From Corynebacterium jeikeium (GTDB lineage: Bacteria > Actinomycetota > Actinomycetes > Mycobacteriales > Mycobacteriaceae): a stretch of 64,000 nt of DNA. The notes below the pieces were generated by a model. That model had not been told where the DNA came from. It did no database searches and saw only the letters and a program-made list of their open reading frames with translations. How positions within the stretch are numbered: the stretch's first letter is position 1; the number at the start of each line of letters is the position of its first letter. Where the stretch lies: contig NZ_CP063195.1 of NCBI RefSeq assembly GCF_028609885.1, positions 1,426,001 to 1,490,000 on the forward strand, in the 5' to 3' direction. Below are positions 25,516 through 35,356 of this stretch, piece after piece. The translations under genes and the position numbers were made by a program.

Positions 25516-27143
25516 AGCATCTCGGGAAAAAGAGCGCGCACTGCTTCATTAATGTAATCAGGTATCTTCCAGTCTTTGTCTGGCAAGTTTACAAGCTTGA
25601 GGGCCGCGTCTGACTTCTGCGCAGTGCTCCACTCCACAAAATCTTGCCCCTCTGGTATTCCGAGACTCTCCTTTAATGCAGGCATATTCTCCCTGTTTAC
25701 GTACTCTAGCTGCGACTCGAGCGTCTTCCCGCACTCTTTTTTCCCTACGACAAGGAAACTCTCCCCCAGCGACGCGCTATATTTCTTCTCCCAATGCCCA
25801 TCGTCTCGTCCATCGTTATCACGAATTCCGATCACCCGCTTATCGAGTAGAGCGGCAAGTCGGAACCATCTCTCATGCTTGACCCCTTCTACCGAAATGA
25901 TATCGACTCCAAGAGCCGATGAGCCCATTCCGTAGTTTCGTTCGAAAGCTTCCTCAACGATTAAGAGGTCACTAATTCCTTCTACAAGCACTACGTGGTC
26001 TGCCAAAATGAGTCGGAGCGTATCGAAGTTGGGCAACTTCTGAAAGAATCTGATGTCACTGGACTGCAGGTCGGAGAGGCGAGCGCCGACGCCTCGTTCC
26101 ACAAGCATAAGTCCATCAAGGCCCAGGCGGTTAAGCACGAAGGAACTATGAGTCGTAACGATTATTTGCTGATCGGCGCCTAGAGCCTTAATTCGGTCCA
26201 GAAGCTGACGTAACTTTGTGTGGGAAAGGTGGTTTTCTGGCTCTTCAATGAGTATCAGATCTGCCTTCGTCGCAGATTTAAGTAGTGATACTTCCACCTT
26301 TGCTATGGCTTGTTCTCCGAAACTGGCGTGGCTAAAAGGAAGACTGTTGATCGCGGGGGTAATCCCTGACTGCCACTGACCAGAAACTGCTGGATCAATC
26401 TGTATTCCAAGCTGCTTTAATGGTTTGGCCGGGTCGTTCTTGATTTTTTCATTAACAGATTCGAGGGCGGTCTGTGTTGATGACGTGAAAGCTGATCTAA
26501 GGGTCACCGACAAATTGGCAGCAACTTCGTCAGGTATGTGGTCTTCGAGAAGCTGACGGGTATATCGATCCACCCCTCGGTTCAAAGAGTTTGATTGCGG
26601 CCCAATCAGTGCGAAATTCAGCCCTCGAGGTTTTCGCGTGAGTCGGTCGGGACTACCAAACGAATGCCAGTAGGTCTCAAAGTACTCGGTCGGGAAGAGC
26701 TTGGCACTTACTCCATTTTCTTCCCATGCGGCCATGTAGTCCCAAAACTCTTTTGTATAGTCATCGTTCAGAGATACTTCGAACGCAAGCCCAGTTTCAT
26801 TTGCATTTTTGCTGTTCATCTTTCCTTGGAGGCGGGCCAAGTCCGGATTCTTCGAGCTGTTATCTAAAATTACTTCGATGACTATCTTCGGCACCTCCGG
26901 ACGCCGTCCTGCAGAGTATGCGTCGAAGAACTCTTTAGTTGTTTGTGTATGAAACCAGTAAGGGGAGAGGGCATCACTCGGCCACTGTCCGTTGATTCGT
27001 CCCCCTATTGCCAGCCCGATAGCCTCAAGGAGGGTGGATTTTCCTGCTCCGTTTGCGCCCACAATTACGTTATACTGCGGACTAAACGTTGCCTCATAGT
27101 TTTGTAACCCTTTGAAGTTACGAATTCTGACTTTAGAAATCAT
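25512..27143 (-). CDS. gajA: Gabija-like OLD-family ATPase/TOPRIM nuclease (GajA)
   Basis: 543 residues from ATG 27143 (MISKVRIRNFKGLQNYEA); in-frame ATG 27161 and TTG 27176 are alternatives. ABC-type ATPase: Walker A VGANGAGKSTLLEAIGLA, and Walker B LILIEEPENHLSH with the H-loop IIVTTHSSFVL. The TOPRIM domain follows: VVLVEGISDLLIVEEAF holds the glutamate and GIRDNDGRDDGHW the aspartate cluster. OLD class 2 proteins next to a UvrD helicase define Gabija. Its 5' side is only about 50 bases from an IS256-type element, which may have removed its native promoter. Confidence 0.85.
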   Translation of the reverse strand: MISKVRIRNFKGLQNYEATFSPQYNVIVGANGAGKSTLLEAIGLAIGGRINGQWPSDALSPYWFHTQTTKEFFDAYSAGRRPEVPKIVIEVILDNSSKNPDLARLQGKMNSKNANETGLAFEVSLNDDYTKEFWDYMAAWEENGVSAKLFPTEYFETYWHSFGSPDRLTRKPRGLNFALIGPQSNSLNRGVDRYTRQLLEDHIPDEVAANLSVTLRSAFTSSTQTALESVNEKIKNDPAKPLKQLGIQIDPAVSGQWQSGITPAINSLPFSHASFGEQAIAKVEVSLLKSATKADLILIEEPENHLSHTKLRQLLDRIKALGADQQIIVTTHSSFVLNRLGLDGLMLVERGVGARLSDLQSSDIRFFQKLPNFDTLRLILADHVVLVEGISDLLIVEEAFERNYGMGSSALGVDIISVEGVKHERWFRLAALLDKRVIGIRDNDGRDDGHWEKKYSASLGESFLVVGKKECGKTLESQLEYVNRENMPALKESLGIPEGQDFVEWSTAQKSDAALKLVNLPDKDWKIPDYINEAVRALFPEML

Positions 27144-27193
27144 GAAAGTAGCCTTTCCCATCCCAGTGCGCGCCAAGCAGACCGGTCAAGTCC

Positions 27194-28597
27194 GGTGTAG
27201 TGGTGTAGCCGTTTGTGCTTTCGGCTCGATATGAAGTTCGGGGCTTGGTTAGGCGGTTAGCTGGTGGTGGTCGTCACGATGTTCTCCTGGGTGGTGCATG
27301 AGGTGCTTGGTGTGTTCGAGTGCGGTCAGTGACATGTAGCGTTTTTGTTGGATCCAATCGTCGTGTTGCTCGGCTAGGACCGCACCGACAAGCCGGATGA
27401 TGGATTCACGGTTTGGGAAAATGCCGACGACGTCGGTGCGCCGGCGGATCTCTCGGTTTAACCGTTCTGTGGGGTTGTTTGACCACACCTTCGTCCAGAC
27501 TGGTTTCGGCACTGCGGTAAACGCCAGTACTTCATCGAGTGATTCCTCCAAATACGCCGCGACGTGAGGGAATTTCGGCTCCAGTAGGTCGACAACTTCG
27601 CGGGCTTGAGCCCAAGTGGATGTGGCGTCAGGTTGCTGGAAGATTGTCTGGAACATCGCAGAGACCATCGGCCATTGTGTTTTCGGGACCTTTTCGTAGA
27701 GGTTCTTCGCAAAATGGGTGCGGCACCGCTGCCACGACGCATTGGGCAGCACTTCGGAAATGGCGTGCTGGATGCCTTCGTGGGCATCACTGGTGATAAG
27801 GAATACCCCAGTAAGTCCGCGGGCTTTTAAGTCCTGGAAGAAGCCTTTCCACGACGCGTTGGATTCCGCGGTGGCGACGTGCATGCCGAGCATTTCGCGA
27901 TACCCGTCGGCGTTGACTCCGGTGGCAAGCAGCACTGAGCATTTGACCACCCGGCCGCCTTCACGGACTTTGATCGTGAGCGCATCGCACGATAAAAAGG
28001 CGTACCCGCCGGGGTCTAGTGGGCGGTTTTTGAAGTCTGCGACCATGTCGTCGAGTTCTTCTGACATGCGTGAGACTTGCGATTTCGACATGCTGGAAAT
28101 CCCAAGTGTAGCCACCAGATCATTCATCCTGCGGGTGGAAACCCCCTTAAGGTAGCACGTGGCGATCACAGTCGATAAGGCTCGTTCTGCTCGTGAGCGG
28201 CGCTCTAACAGCCAGTCTGGGAAGAACGCGCCGTGGCGCAGTTTCGGCACCGCCACGTCGATCGTGCCGACACGGGTGTCAAGGTCGCGGTGGCGATACC
28301 CGTTGCGGTGGTTGACCCGATCGGTGGATACAACCCCGTATTCGGCGCCGCAGACGGTGTCAGCCTGGGCGGAGAGGATCTGGTTGATAAACCCTTGCAG
28401 CATCTGGCGCATCAAATCCGGAGACGCTTGGGCCAGCAAATCATCCAGATAGGTTGTCGGGTCGATAGAATACGGTGCAGCGGTCATCGTCATAGGCCTT
28501 TCGGTGAGATGTGGTAGTTGAGTTGAAAGGCTAACTGGCGGTGGCCGCCCACTACTTTCCGGGATCCACCATCAGCAAGCGTTACACCACACTAAGG
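27194..28597 (-). mobile_element. IS256-type insertion sequence interrupting hsdS
   Basis: Related ends are seen near 27194 (GTGTAGTGGTGTAGCC) and near 28596 (read inward TTAGTGTGGTGTAACG). The right end sits inside hsdS. The left flank is not hsdS but the start of gajA. No target duplication matches, so a deletion that began at this element probably removed the rest of hsdS and more. Exact ends are uncertain by a few bases. Confidence 0.8.
27249..28493 (-). CDS. IS256-family (mutator type) transposase
   Basis: 414 residues, complete. Conserved segments include NHRNGYRHRDLDTRVGTIDV, FLSCDALTIKVREGGRVVKC with the first catalytic aspartate, the second aspartate in FLITSDAHEGIQHAI, the C/H region QRCRTHFAKNL, and the glutamate in WSNNPTERLNREIRRR. 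All catalytic residues appear present, so it may be active. Confidence 0.95.
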   Translation of the reverse strand: MTMTAAPYSIDPTTYLDDLLAQASPDLMRQMLQGFINQILSAQADTVCGAEYGVVSTDRVNHRNGYRHRDLDTRVGTIDVAVPKLRHGAFFPDWLLERRSRAERALSTVIATCYLKGVSTRRMNDLVATLGISSMSKSQVSRMSEELDDMVADFKNRPLDPGGYAFLSCDALTIKVREGGRVVKCSVLLATGVNADGYREMLGMHVATAESNASWKGFFQDLKARGLTGVFLITSDAHEGIQHAISEVLPNASWQRCRTHFAKNLYEKVPKTQWPMVSAMFQTIFQQPDATSTWAQAREVVDLLEPKFPHVAAYLEESLDEVLAFTAVPKPVWTKVWSNNPTERLNREIRRRTDVVGIFPNRESIIRLVGAVLAEQHDDWIQQKRYMSLTALEHTKHLMHHPGEHRDDHHQLTA

Positions 28598-29426
28598 GAC
28601 GCCACCCCACGAGAATGTCTCCGTCTGCAAGGATGAAATCTTCTGAGAATACGCCTGAAAAAAATATAACGGAATCATTTGACCGGAGATCTCTGTTCCG
28701 GACAAGCCTCATTCCTGAAGTAGATTTGGAGAAACCTGAAGATTGAAAAGGGTATCCGACTTGAAACTTAAGCACTGTACCAAGTCTGGTTTCGTCCCAG
28801 GATCCCGTAAATCCATCTAGCCTAGTCACTCCACTAAGAAGTTGCTGCATCATGCCCTGCTTGATTGCCTGCTTTTTCAAAATAAGGCGCTTGAGGGATT
28901 CGATCAGGCCATCAGCATCGGCAATCGCATCGGCAATCGCTTGCTGCTCGAGAGGGCTCGGCGTGGGGATCACCAGGTTTAGAACTTTATTTTTGGGGAT
29001 GTTCTTCATGCTTCCACTGGTTCCAGTAGCCAGGTCTCGAAGTTCACGAGAGCCTGGCTCAGAAGAGAAGTGGTACGTGAGCCATCGCATATCAGTGTCT
29101 GAGTTGCGCTTTTTCTGTGCGAGCCAAAGCCGGTCTGGAAGATAGAGATCTGCGCGCTCTTCGTCGACGTAGCCGACATCCCCAACAAGTGCAGGGGTAT
29201 TCATCCGACTGATGATCAAACTGTCGGCTGCCACAGGACACTTTGCCCTTTGTAGGTCCGCTTTTAAAATCGTCTTGACTTCGCTGGGATCAAATCGGCC
29301 CGATTTGATAGCCGAAGTTTTCAGAACCGCTGGTCCACCGTCAACTCCCGGGGAAGATCTGACGCTGACTCCAGCTCTTAACCCATCGATGAGATCCGAA
29401 ACTTTTCGTTGAGTCCATTCAGTCAT
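28598..29426 (-). pseudogene. hsdS: Type I restriction specificity subunit HsdS, truncated by IS256
   Basis: Starts at ATG 29426, overlapping the hsdM stop in ATGA. TRD1 covers about residues 1-150, then the central conserved helix region (TPSPLEQQAIADAIADADGL and the following helical repeat), then the start of TRD2 (GSWDETRLGTVLKFQVGYPF). It breaks off after LADGDILVG; the next codons (WRPLVWCNAC and stop) come from the IS end. About 120 C-terminal residues are missing, so the second half-site could not be recognised. Confidence 0.9.
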
Positions 29427-30124
29427 GATTTCACCCCCATGGCGGAAAGGTGTCCTGATACCCGTCTTTCTAGTTTGACCAATTCATCGTTGATAGCCCC
29501 AACAGTCTCGCCGTAGCGTTCGCCAAGAACCCGGATACGGCTCGTCAAATCATGAGTTAGGTGGGCGACCTCACTAGCGAACCGACCTGCGACGACAGCC
29601 TGCCACTTATCGCCGACCACCAACTCCTGGATCTCTTCCTTGGAAAGCTTGGCATACGTGGCGATCGCCTTCGTATCCAGCTGCAACATTCCGTCCTTGA
29701 CTGCCTTCTTTGCTGCCGTCTCTGCCGTAAACAGCTTGATCACCGTGTTCAGCGCGGCAATCTCGTCGGCTTCGGTGTCTTCTAGCTTGGCAGTCTTCAA
29801 TCGGTCACGGGCATCCTTTACCTTGACGCCACCAGCATCGTTGACGGCCTCCCACAGCAGCCCTTCCTCTACGGCGTGCTCCTCGATATGCTCTTGGAGC
29901 TCCTGGCTGATGCGGTCTTGCTCCGCAGTGAGGCGATCAAGCTCGGCCTTCTCGTCGGCGAAGTACCGGTCGATGATCAGCGCCGGCGGGATTAGGTCAG
30001 TTACCCAGCGCTGTGCCTTGACTCCAGTTCCAAAGACTAGATCGGCACTCTCGTACTTCGGCTTCTTCTTGTTGTCATAACCAGTGATCCGAGCTTCACG
30101 CGGTTGAGCAGCATCAACCCAGCC
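29423..30124 (-). pseudogene. hsdM: HsdM, 3' segment (codons 606-839 of the reconstructed gene)
   Basis: The last 233 residues plus stop of the type I modification subunit, from GWVDAAQPREARITGYDNKK to HLSAMGVKS. It includes the long helical C-terminal region that contacts HsdS (DRLTAEQDRISQELQEHIEE). It is separated from the middle segment by IS256 (30125-31566). Joining 30124 to 31575, with one target duplication copy kept, restores GSGWVDAAQ in frame. Confidence 0.9.
30117..30124. repeat. 8-bp target duplication (left copy) of the IS256 in hsdM
   Basis: ACCCAGCC here is repeated directly at 31567-31574 on the far side of the element. Eight bases is the usual duplication for IS256-family elements. 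It shows a simple insertion without later rearrangement. Confidence 0.9.
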
Positions 30125-31566
30125 GAGGGTGTCAGGAAGTTTGTGTGTGAGGCTCTGATCTAGAAGGAGTTTCACTGATAATGACTGCTGTGTCACCGAA
30201 GAAAGGCCATGACCCGGCAAGGGTCAACGAGATCAGCGAGAAGCTGATGGAAAATCCTGAGCTCGCTAGCTTGATCAGCGAGCTGTCGACGTCCGCTGAT
30301 GATGCAAGCGACTTGGTCAAAGGCCTGCTGCAGGCATCGATCAACGCTGGTCTGCAGGCGGAAATGGATGCGCATTTGGGCTACGGACATTCCGACCGTA
30401 AGGCCAAAGCCCAGGTGGAAGCCGCGCAGGAGAGCAATCACCGCAACGGGTCGTACACCAAGACCGTCAATTCTGGCTACGGTGCAGTGGAAGTGACCGT
30501 GCCCAGGGATCGTGCCGGCACGTTTACACCGAAGATGGTGCCCAAGGGCGCACGTCGGCTGACAGAGCTCGACGATATGATCGTCTCGCTGTACGCCGGC
30601 GGGATGACAGTGCGCGATATTCAACACCATCTCGCAACCACGCTTGGGGTGGATATGAGCCCGGATACGATCAGCACGATTACCGATGCGGTGTTAGACG
30701 AGGTCATGATCTGGCAAAACCGCCAGCTCGACGAGTTTTACCCGGTGATCTTCCTCGACGCACTCCGCGTCAAAATCCGTGACGGTCACCGCGTGGTCAA
30801 CAAAGCCTGCTACATGGCTGTTGGCATCGACATCGACGGCATCAAGCACATCTTGGGATTGTGGATCGCTGAAAATGAAGGCGCTGCATTCTGGGCATCG
30901 GTGTGCGCGGATCTGGCCAACCGGGGTGTCCAAGACGTGTTCATCGTCTGCTGCGACGGGCTGAAAGGTCTACCGGAAGCCGTGGAGGCAACCTGGCCGA
31001 ATTCTATGGTGCAGACCTGCATCGTGCACCTAATTCGAGCTGCGAACCGGTGGGTGTCCTACCAGGACCGCAAATCTGTCTCCCGTGCGCTACGTGAGGT
31101 CTACACGGCCGCCAACGAGGACACCGCCCGGGCCAGCCTTGATGCTTTCGAGGCCAGTGAACTGGGCCGTAAATACCCGCAGTCGGTCAAAGTCTGGCGC
31201 GACGCGTGGGAGCGGTTCATACCGTTTCTGCAGTTCCCGCCGGCCGCACGCCGGGTGCTCTACACCACCAATTCAATCGAGTCGCTCAACGCTGAACTGC
31301 GGAAAGCTACCCGTAACCGGGGGCAATTCCCGAACGATACTGCGGCGCTGAAAACGCTGTGGCTGATGATCTGCAACATCGAAGACAAGCGCGCCGCCCA
31401 GCGAGCGAAGAAAGCGAAACGCGACATCGAATGCAACGGCTATATTGAAGGAGCGAAAGCCACCGGGTGGAAACAAGCCATCAACCAACTAGCTGTGGCG
31501 TACCCCGACCGATTCGCGGACTACTTGTAACCCAAGCCCCCCGCACACAAAGAATCGGACACTCTC
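30125..31566 (+). mobile_element. IS256-family insertion sequence inside hsdM, complete
   Basis: Ends GAGGGTGTCAGGAAGTTTGT (left, reading inward from 30125) and GAGAGTGTCCGATTCTTTGT (right, reading inward from 31566) form imperfect inverted repeats and are flanked by the duplication ACCCAGCC. The transposase runs opposite to hsdM. It is a different IS256-family element from the one at 27194. Confidence 0.93.
30181..31530 (+). CDS. IS256-family transposase
   Basis: 449 residues, complete, ATG preceded by AGAAGGAG at 30160-30167. Shows EAQ-type N-terminus (LLQASINAGLQAEMDAHLGY), NHRNGSYTKTVNSGYG, first aspartate in VIFLDALRVKIRDGHRV, second in VFIVCCDGLKGLPEAV, QTCIVHLIRAANRWVSY, and glutamate in YTTNSIESLNAELRK. 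All catalytic residues appear intact. Confidence 0.95.
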   Translation: MTAVSPKKGHDPARVNEISEKLMENPELASLISELSTSADDASDLVKGLLQASINAGLQAEMDAHLGYGHSDRKAKAQVEAAQESNHRNGSYTKTVNSGYGAVEVTVPRDRAGTFTPKMVPKGARRLTELDDMIVSLYAGGMTVRDIQHHLATTLGVDMSPDTISTITDAVLDEVMIWQNRQLDEFYPVIFLDALRVKIRDGHRVVNKACYMAVGIDIDGIKHILGLWIAENEGAAFWASVCADLANRGVQDVFIVCCDGLKGLPEAVEATWPNSMVQTCIVHLIRAANRWVSYQDRKSVSRALREVYTAANEDTARASLDAFEASELGRKYPQSVKVWRDAWERFIPFLQFPPAARRVLYTTNSIESLNAELRKATRNRGQFPNDTAALKTLWLMICNIEDKRAAQRAKKAKRDIECNGYIEGAKATGWKQAINQLAVAYPDRFADYL

Positions 31567-31574
31567 ACCCAGCC

Positions 31575-32768
31575 GGACCCGACGATGAGTGTGACGTCAT
31601 CGTGCATGGTGTCATTCCAGTAGCTCATCAGCTGCTCGTACACGCTGTACTCGCTGATCAACGGGCGACCCCGGAATTTCTCCAGCAGGTCATCGCCAAG
31701 ATCCTCAATCAGCTGCTGAGGCCTGGTCTGGGAGTCAATCGCCTCCAGTTGGCCTCGGTGAGAGTTCCACCATTCCTCAACAGCCTTGGAGACAGTCGAG
31801 GTAAAAGCTTTGACGTCCTCCGATTCCTCAATCACCTTTGCTACCTGCTCGGGCTCCACTGTGAGCTCTGAATATCCCTCACGGAGAGGGCGGAACAGCT
31901 CATTACGCAGGTTCGGGAAAGCATCCCAGTATTCCCCTAACGCATCCAGATCCCGATTCGGGATCCCGCCCTTTAGGTGAGCTTCCAGGTCCTGGATATC
32001 CTCGGGCTCAGATGTATCGATGTAGCGAGGGATGTTGAGGTTGTAGTTGTTCTTAGCGTCAGAGATTTCTGACAGCGACACCATACGGGCGTAGCGCTCG
32101 ACGTCGTCGCCCGCAAGGTAGGTGTCGATGATCTTGCGCATATCCCGAGGACGCAGACGGTTCTTAGCGCCGTCCTTCTCAAACCCCTTGGAGGCATCGA
32201 TCATAAAGATGCCAGTCCGGTTAGCCGCTTCCTTCTTGTCGATGACGATGATGCAGGCCGGAATTCCCGTACCGTAGAAGAGGTTGGCTGGCAGTCCGAT
32301 GATCGCCTTGATCAGGCCGCGCCGGATCAGCTCTTCACGGATCGCGGCTTCAGTGTTGCCACGGAAGAGCACTCCGTGGGGAAGAATCACCGCTCCCCGA
32401 CCGTCAGACTTAAGAGACTTCACCATGTGAAGTAGGAATGCGTAGTCACCGTTCTTCTCCGGCGGTTCAGCGAAACCGTCGAACCGTCCGTACTCTTTGT
32501 CGAAACCATTCTTCCAGGTCTTTACGGAGAACGGCGGGTTAGCCACGAAGTAGTCGAAGGTCTGCAGCTGCTCACCCTTGAGGAACTTTGGATCAGAGAG
32601 CGTGTCTCCCTGGCGGATGTCATGCGTCTCGTTGCCGTGCAAGATCATGTTCATTCGAGACAACGCCCAGGTGGCGTTATCCTTCTCCTGGCCATAGATC
32701 GACAAGCCGTTGGGAGCAGAGTCAGCCACCTTGATCAACAGCGAACCAGATCCACAGGTCGGGTCGCA
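31575..32768 (-). pseudogene. hsdM: HsdM, middle segment (codons 208-605)
   Basis: 398 codons of the N6-adenine methyltransferase core. It begins exactly at CDPTCGSGSLLIK, SAM-binding motif I, and holds motif IV FVANPPFSVKTW plus the substrate-side block VILPHGVLFRGNTEAAIREE. On the right it joins foreign DNA at 32769; on the left it is cut by IS256. The frame matches the 5' segment at 44871-45491: NINV followed by CDPTCGSG. Confidence 0.93.
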
Positions 32769-33099
32769 CAACCATTCACGCTGGATGCAAGACCCCAGTG
32801 CGGAGCGGTGCTATCGGATGGCGCCGATACCCGCTATGACCAGCAATTTTGCGCCGAAGAAGCGGATCGAGAACTGGGTTACCATGCTAGCGAGAGGACT
32901 CCTCGCAAGGTTCAGGTTCGCCCCTGAACCGGAGTGAACCAGTCAGGATTTCGCGCGCAGCAATTGCTGAGCAGGTGATCGTAGCAACGGAAACAACCAG
33001 CATAGACGTCGCGCTGTTCCTTCCCGGAGGAGCTCGGGAGAAGGGAACAGCGCGAGGACGTGGTAACGATCAGAGTGACGCGTTTATGGGCCGCCCCCC
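32769..33099. other. Left margin of the 12.1-kb block; fragment and hairpin, no complete gene
   Basis: A plus-strand frame without a start runs from the junction to a TGA at about 32925 and ends FRFAPEPE; it may be a gene tail, family unknown. A strong stem-loop lies at 33010-33054: CGCGCTGTTCC pairs with GGAACAGCGCG, with further inner pairing. It lacks a clear T-run. Confidence 0.5.
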
Positions 33100-34068
33100 T
33101 CATTCGGTCCGGACGCTCTGTGAGTCGTCGGTTTCGATTTGATGGGTGCATTGCTGAGCGTACTCGATTGGGGGTAGGTAGCCGAGCGAGGAGTGCCGGC
33201 GGTGATGGTTGTACTCGTCTTTCCAGTCGCCGATCACGACCTGCGCGTGCAGCAGCGAGTAGAAGCTGTTGATGTTGAGGCACTCGTCGCGGAGCCGGCT
33301 GTTGAACGACTCAACGTACCCGTTCCGCCACGGCGAGCCCGGTGGGATGTAGGACAGGCCGGTGCGGGTACCTGCCCAGTCGGCCATCGCTTCGCTGATG
33401 AACTCCGGCCCGTTGTCGGACCTGAGCACAACGGGAGCGCCGCGGACGGCGACGAGATCCTCGAGATACGCGGTGAGCCGGTCGGCGGTGATCGACCGCT
33501 CGACCAGCCCGCCGATGCATTCCCGGGTGTGCTCATCGACTATCGAACAGATCTTGATCGGCCGGCCCTGTTCGTCGGCGTCGAACTGGAAGTCCACCGC
33601 CCGCACCACGTTCGGCGCGTCCGCTGTTGCGGGGTCGACGGTCGAGGACCCGACGCGTTTGCGACGCCGCTGCTGCCGGACGCGGAGGCCCTCGTCACGC
33701 CAGAGGCGTTGGATCTTCTTGTGGTTCACGACTCAGCCCTCGGCGCGCGCATCGTGATACGCGCGTCGGTACCCGTAACGGGGGCGTTTCTTCGCCCAGG
33801 CACGCAGCCAGTCCCGCAACGCCCGGTCCGGGCCTGCGGTCGTGTCGCCCTTGAGCGTCGCGTTCTGCTTCTCGAGCTCCTTCAGGCGCTTCGCGTCGTC
33901 GGCCTTCAACCCGCCGTACTGGTTACGCCACCGGTAGTACGTCTGCTCGGACACCCCGAGCTCCCGGCACACCGCCGCGACATCCGCGCCGTCGGCGAGT
34001 ATCCTGTCGGCCTACCCGAGCTTGCGGACGACCTGTTCCGGGGTGTGACGCTTCCTGCTGTTCGACAT
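33100..34068 (-). pseudogene. Degenerate IS3-family transposase genes (orfA fused to orfB)
   Basis: orfA starts MSNSRKRHTPEQVVRKLG at 34068 and hits a TAG after the glycine, then continues ADRILADGADVAAVCRELGV. It then jumps from EKQNATLKG into an orfB part (DRALRDWLRAWAKKRPRYGY), so about 40-50 residues at the orfA/orfB border are deleted. A second nonsense codon (TGA in place of TGG) lies in ARAEG-stop-VVNHKK near 33730. The DDE core itself (AVDFQFDAD, RSDNGPEFISEAM, NGYVESFNSRLRDE) is intact. Confidence 0.85.
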
Positions 34069-34351
34069 GATCTGACCAGTCTCCCTGCCCGAACCCTCGG
34101 GCGGCAGGACGACTCTCAGAACCACCGGACCTACGAAACGGGGTCAGCCCAATATCTCAGGACACAGTGGATAGTCCCTATCAGGACATCTCAGACATGT
34201 TGTTGTTCTCTCTCACTGAGGCAGGGGACGGGAGGAAAGCTCCGGAAATGTTCGGGAAGACGCAGCGCACAGGATGGGAGACGAACGGAAAAGGCTCGTG
34301 AAGCGTGATGTGAGCGAGCCGCAATGGTCGAACCGGCGGGCTTGTGGCTGG
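34069..34351 (-). other. IS margin and possible stub of a FecC-type ATPase gene
   Basis: TGTCCTGAGATATTGGGC-like IS end sequence lies near 34150-34175 and another IS-like end (GGACATCTCAGACATG) near 34184. Right after the fepG-like stop a minus-strand frame reads TSHKPAGSTIAARS before losing any likeness; this resembles the first residues of siderophore-transport ATPases. If so, the ATPase gene was cut off after about 15 codons. Confidence 0.35.
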
Positions 34352-35356
34352 TCAGTGACGTCGCAGCAAAACCGAGAGTGTGAGGTAGAGGCCGCCGAGG
34401 CTGACGGTGATCGCGCCGACGGGGAGCTGGGTTGGTGCGAAGGCGTGGGCGGCGGTCCAGTCCGCGGCGGCAAGCAGGATCGCGCCGGAGAAGGTGGCGG
34501 CGAGGATTGGGCGGTAGCGTGGGAGCAGGGTGTTCGCGATGTGTGGTGCGGCGAGGGCGATGAACATGACCGGTCCGGCGACTGCGGTGGTGGTGGCGGT
34601 GAGGAGCACCGCGGCGATGGCAAGTGTTGTTCTCGTGCGGGGCACTCTTAGGCCGAGTGCGGTTGCGAGGTCGTCGCCGAGGGCGAGGATTCGGAGTGTC
34701 GGGAGCACCGCGGAGGTGGCTATTCCGATAGCGGCGAGGGCTGCGAGGGCGGGCCAGGCCTGCGCCCAACGCATGTTGTCCAGGGTGCCTGCGGCCCAGA
34801 TGGAGCCGGTGGCGGCGGTGGCGGTATCGGTGCGGTAAAGCAGCCAAGTGTTGACCGCGGTGAGGAGGGCGCTGATGGCGATCCCGGTGAGAATGAGCCC
34901 GCGGCCGCCGTTTCTCGGGCCGCGTGCGAGGGTTAGCACGAGGAGAGCTGTCACGAGGCCGCCGACGATGGAGGCAACCGCGAGCGCGAGGAACCCGCTT
35001 GCCGGTAGGAGAAGCAGGGTGAGGAGAACACCGGTGTAGGCGCCGGTGTTGAAGCCGATCACATCGGGGCTGCCGAGCGGGTTGCGGGTGAGGGATTGGA
35101 AGATCGCGCCGGCAGCACCGAGGGCTGCTCCGAAGGCGATGGCGGTGAGCGCACGCGGTAACCGCCAAGACAGGACGACAGTCGTCGTGAAGTCATCGGC
35201 ACGCCCGAGGATCGCTTCGAGCACTTCCCATGGGGTCAGCGGCAGGTCCCCGGAAGCGAGTGAGGCGAGGATCAGGCCGGCGAGCGTGAGCAGTGCAACG
35301 GCCCATCGCCATGCGATCCGATCGCCGGGTCTGTGACCGGTCGGGGGTCGGTTCAT
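34352..35356 (-). CDS. FecCD-family iron-siderophore permease (second permease)
   Basis: 334 residues from ATG 35356 (MNRPPTGHRPGDRIAWRW), overlapping the upstream permease stop in ATGA. About nine or ten membrane segments. Family signatures are ALGAAGAIFQSLTRNPLGSP near residue 85 and GPVMFIALAAPHIAN near 240, the ATPase-contact region. Forms a heterodimeric inner-membrane channel with the product of the preceding gene. No ATPase gene follows. Confidence 0.92.
   Translation of the reverse strand: MNRPPTGHRPGDRIAWRWAVALLTLAGLILASLASGDLPLTPWEVLEAILGRADDFTTTVVLSWRLPRALTAIAFGAALGAAGAIFQSLTRNPLGSPDVIGFNTGAYTGVLLTLLLLPASGFLALAVASIVGGLVTALLVLTLARGPRNGGRGLILTGIAISALLTAVNTWLLYRTDTATAATGSIWAAGTLDNMRWAQAWPALAALAAIGIATSAVLPTLRILALGDDLATALGLRVPRTRTTLAIAAVLLTATTTAVAGPVMFIALAAPHIANTLLPRYRPILAATFSGAILLAAADWTAAHAFAPTQLPVGAITVSLGGLYLTLSVLLRRH

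Noticed and set aside
27177-27193. Surviving tail of hsdS left of the IS256
   Set aside because: A short frame (LDRSAWRALGWERLLS) exists, but it does not look like an HsdS C-terminus and overlaps the gajA upstream region.
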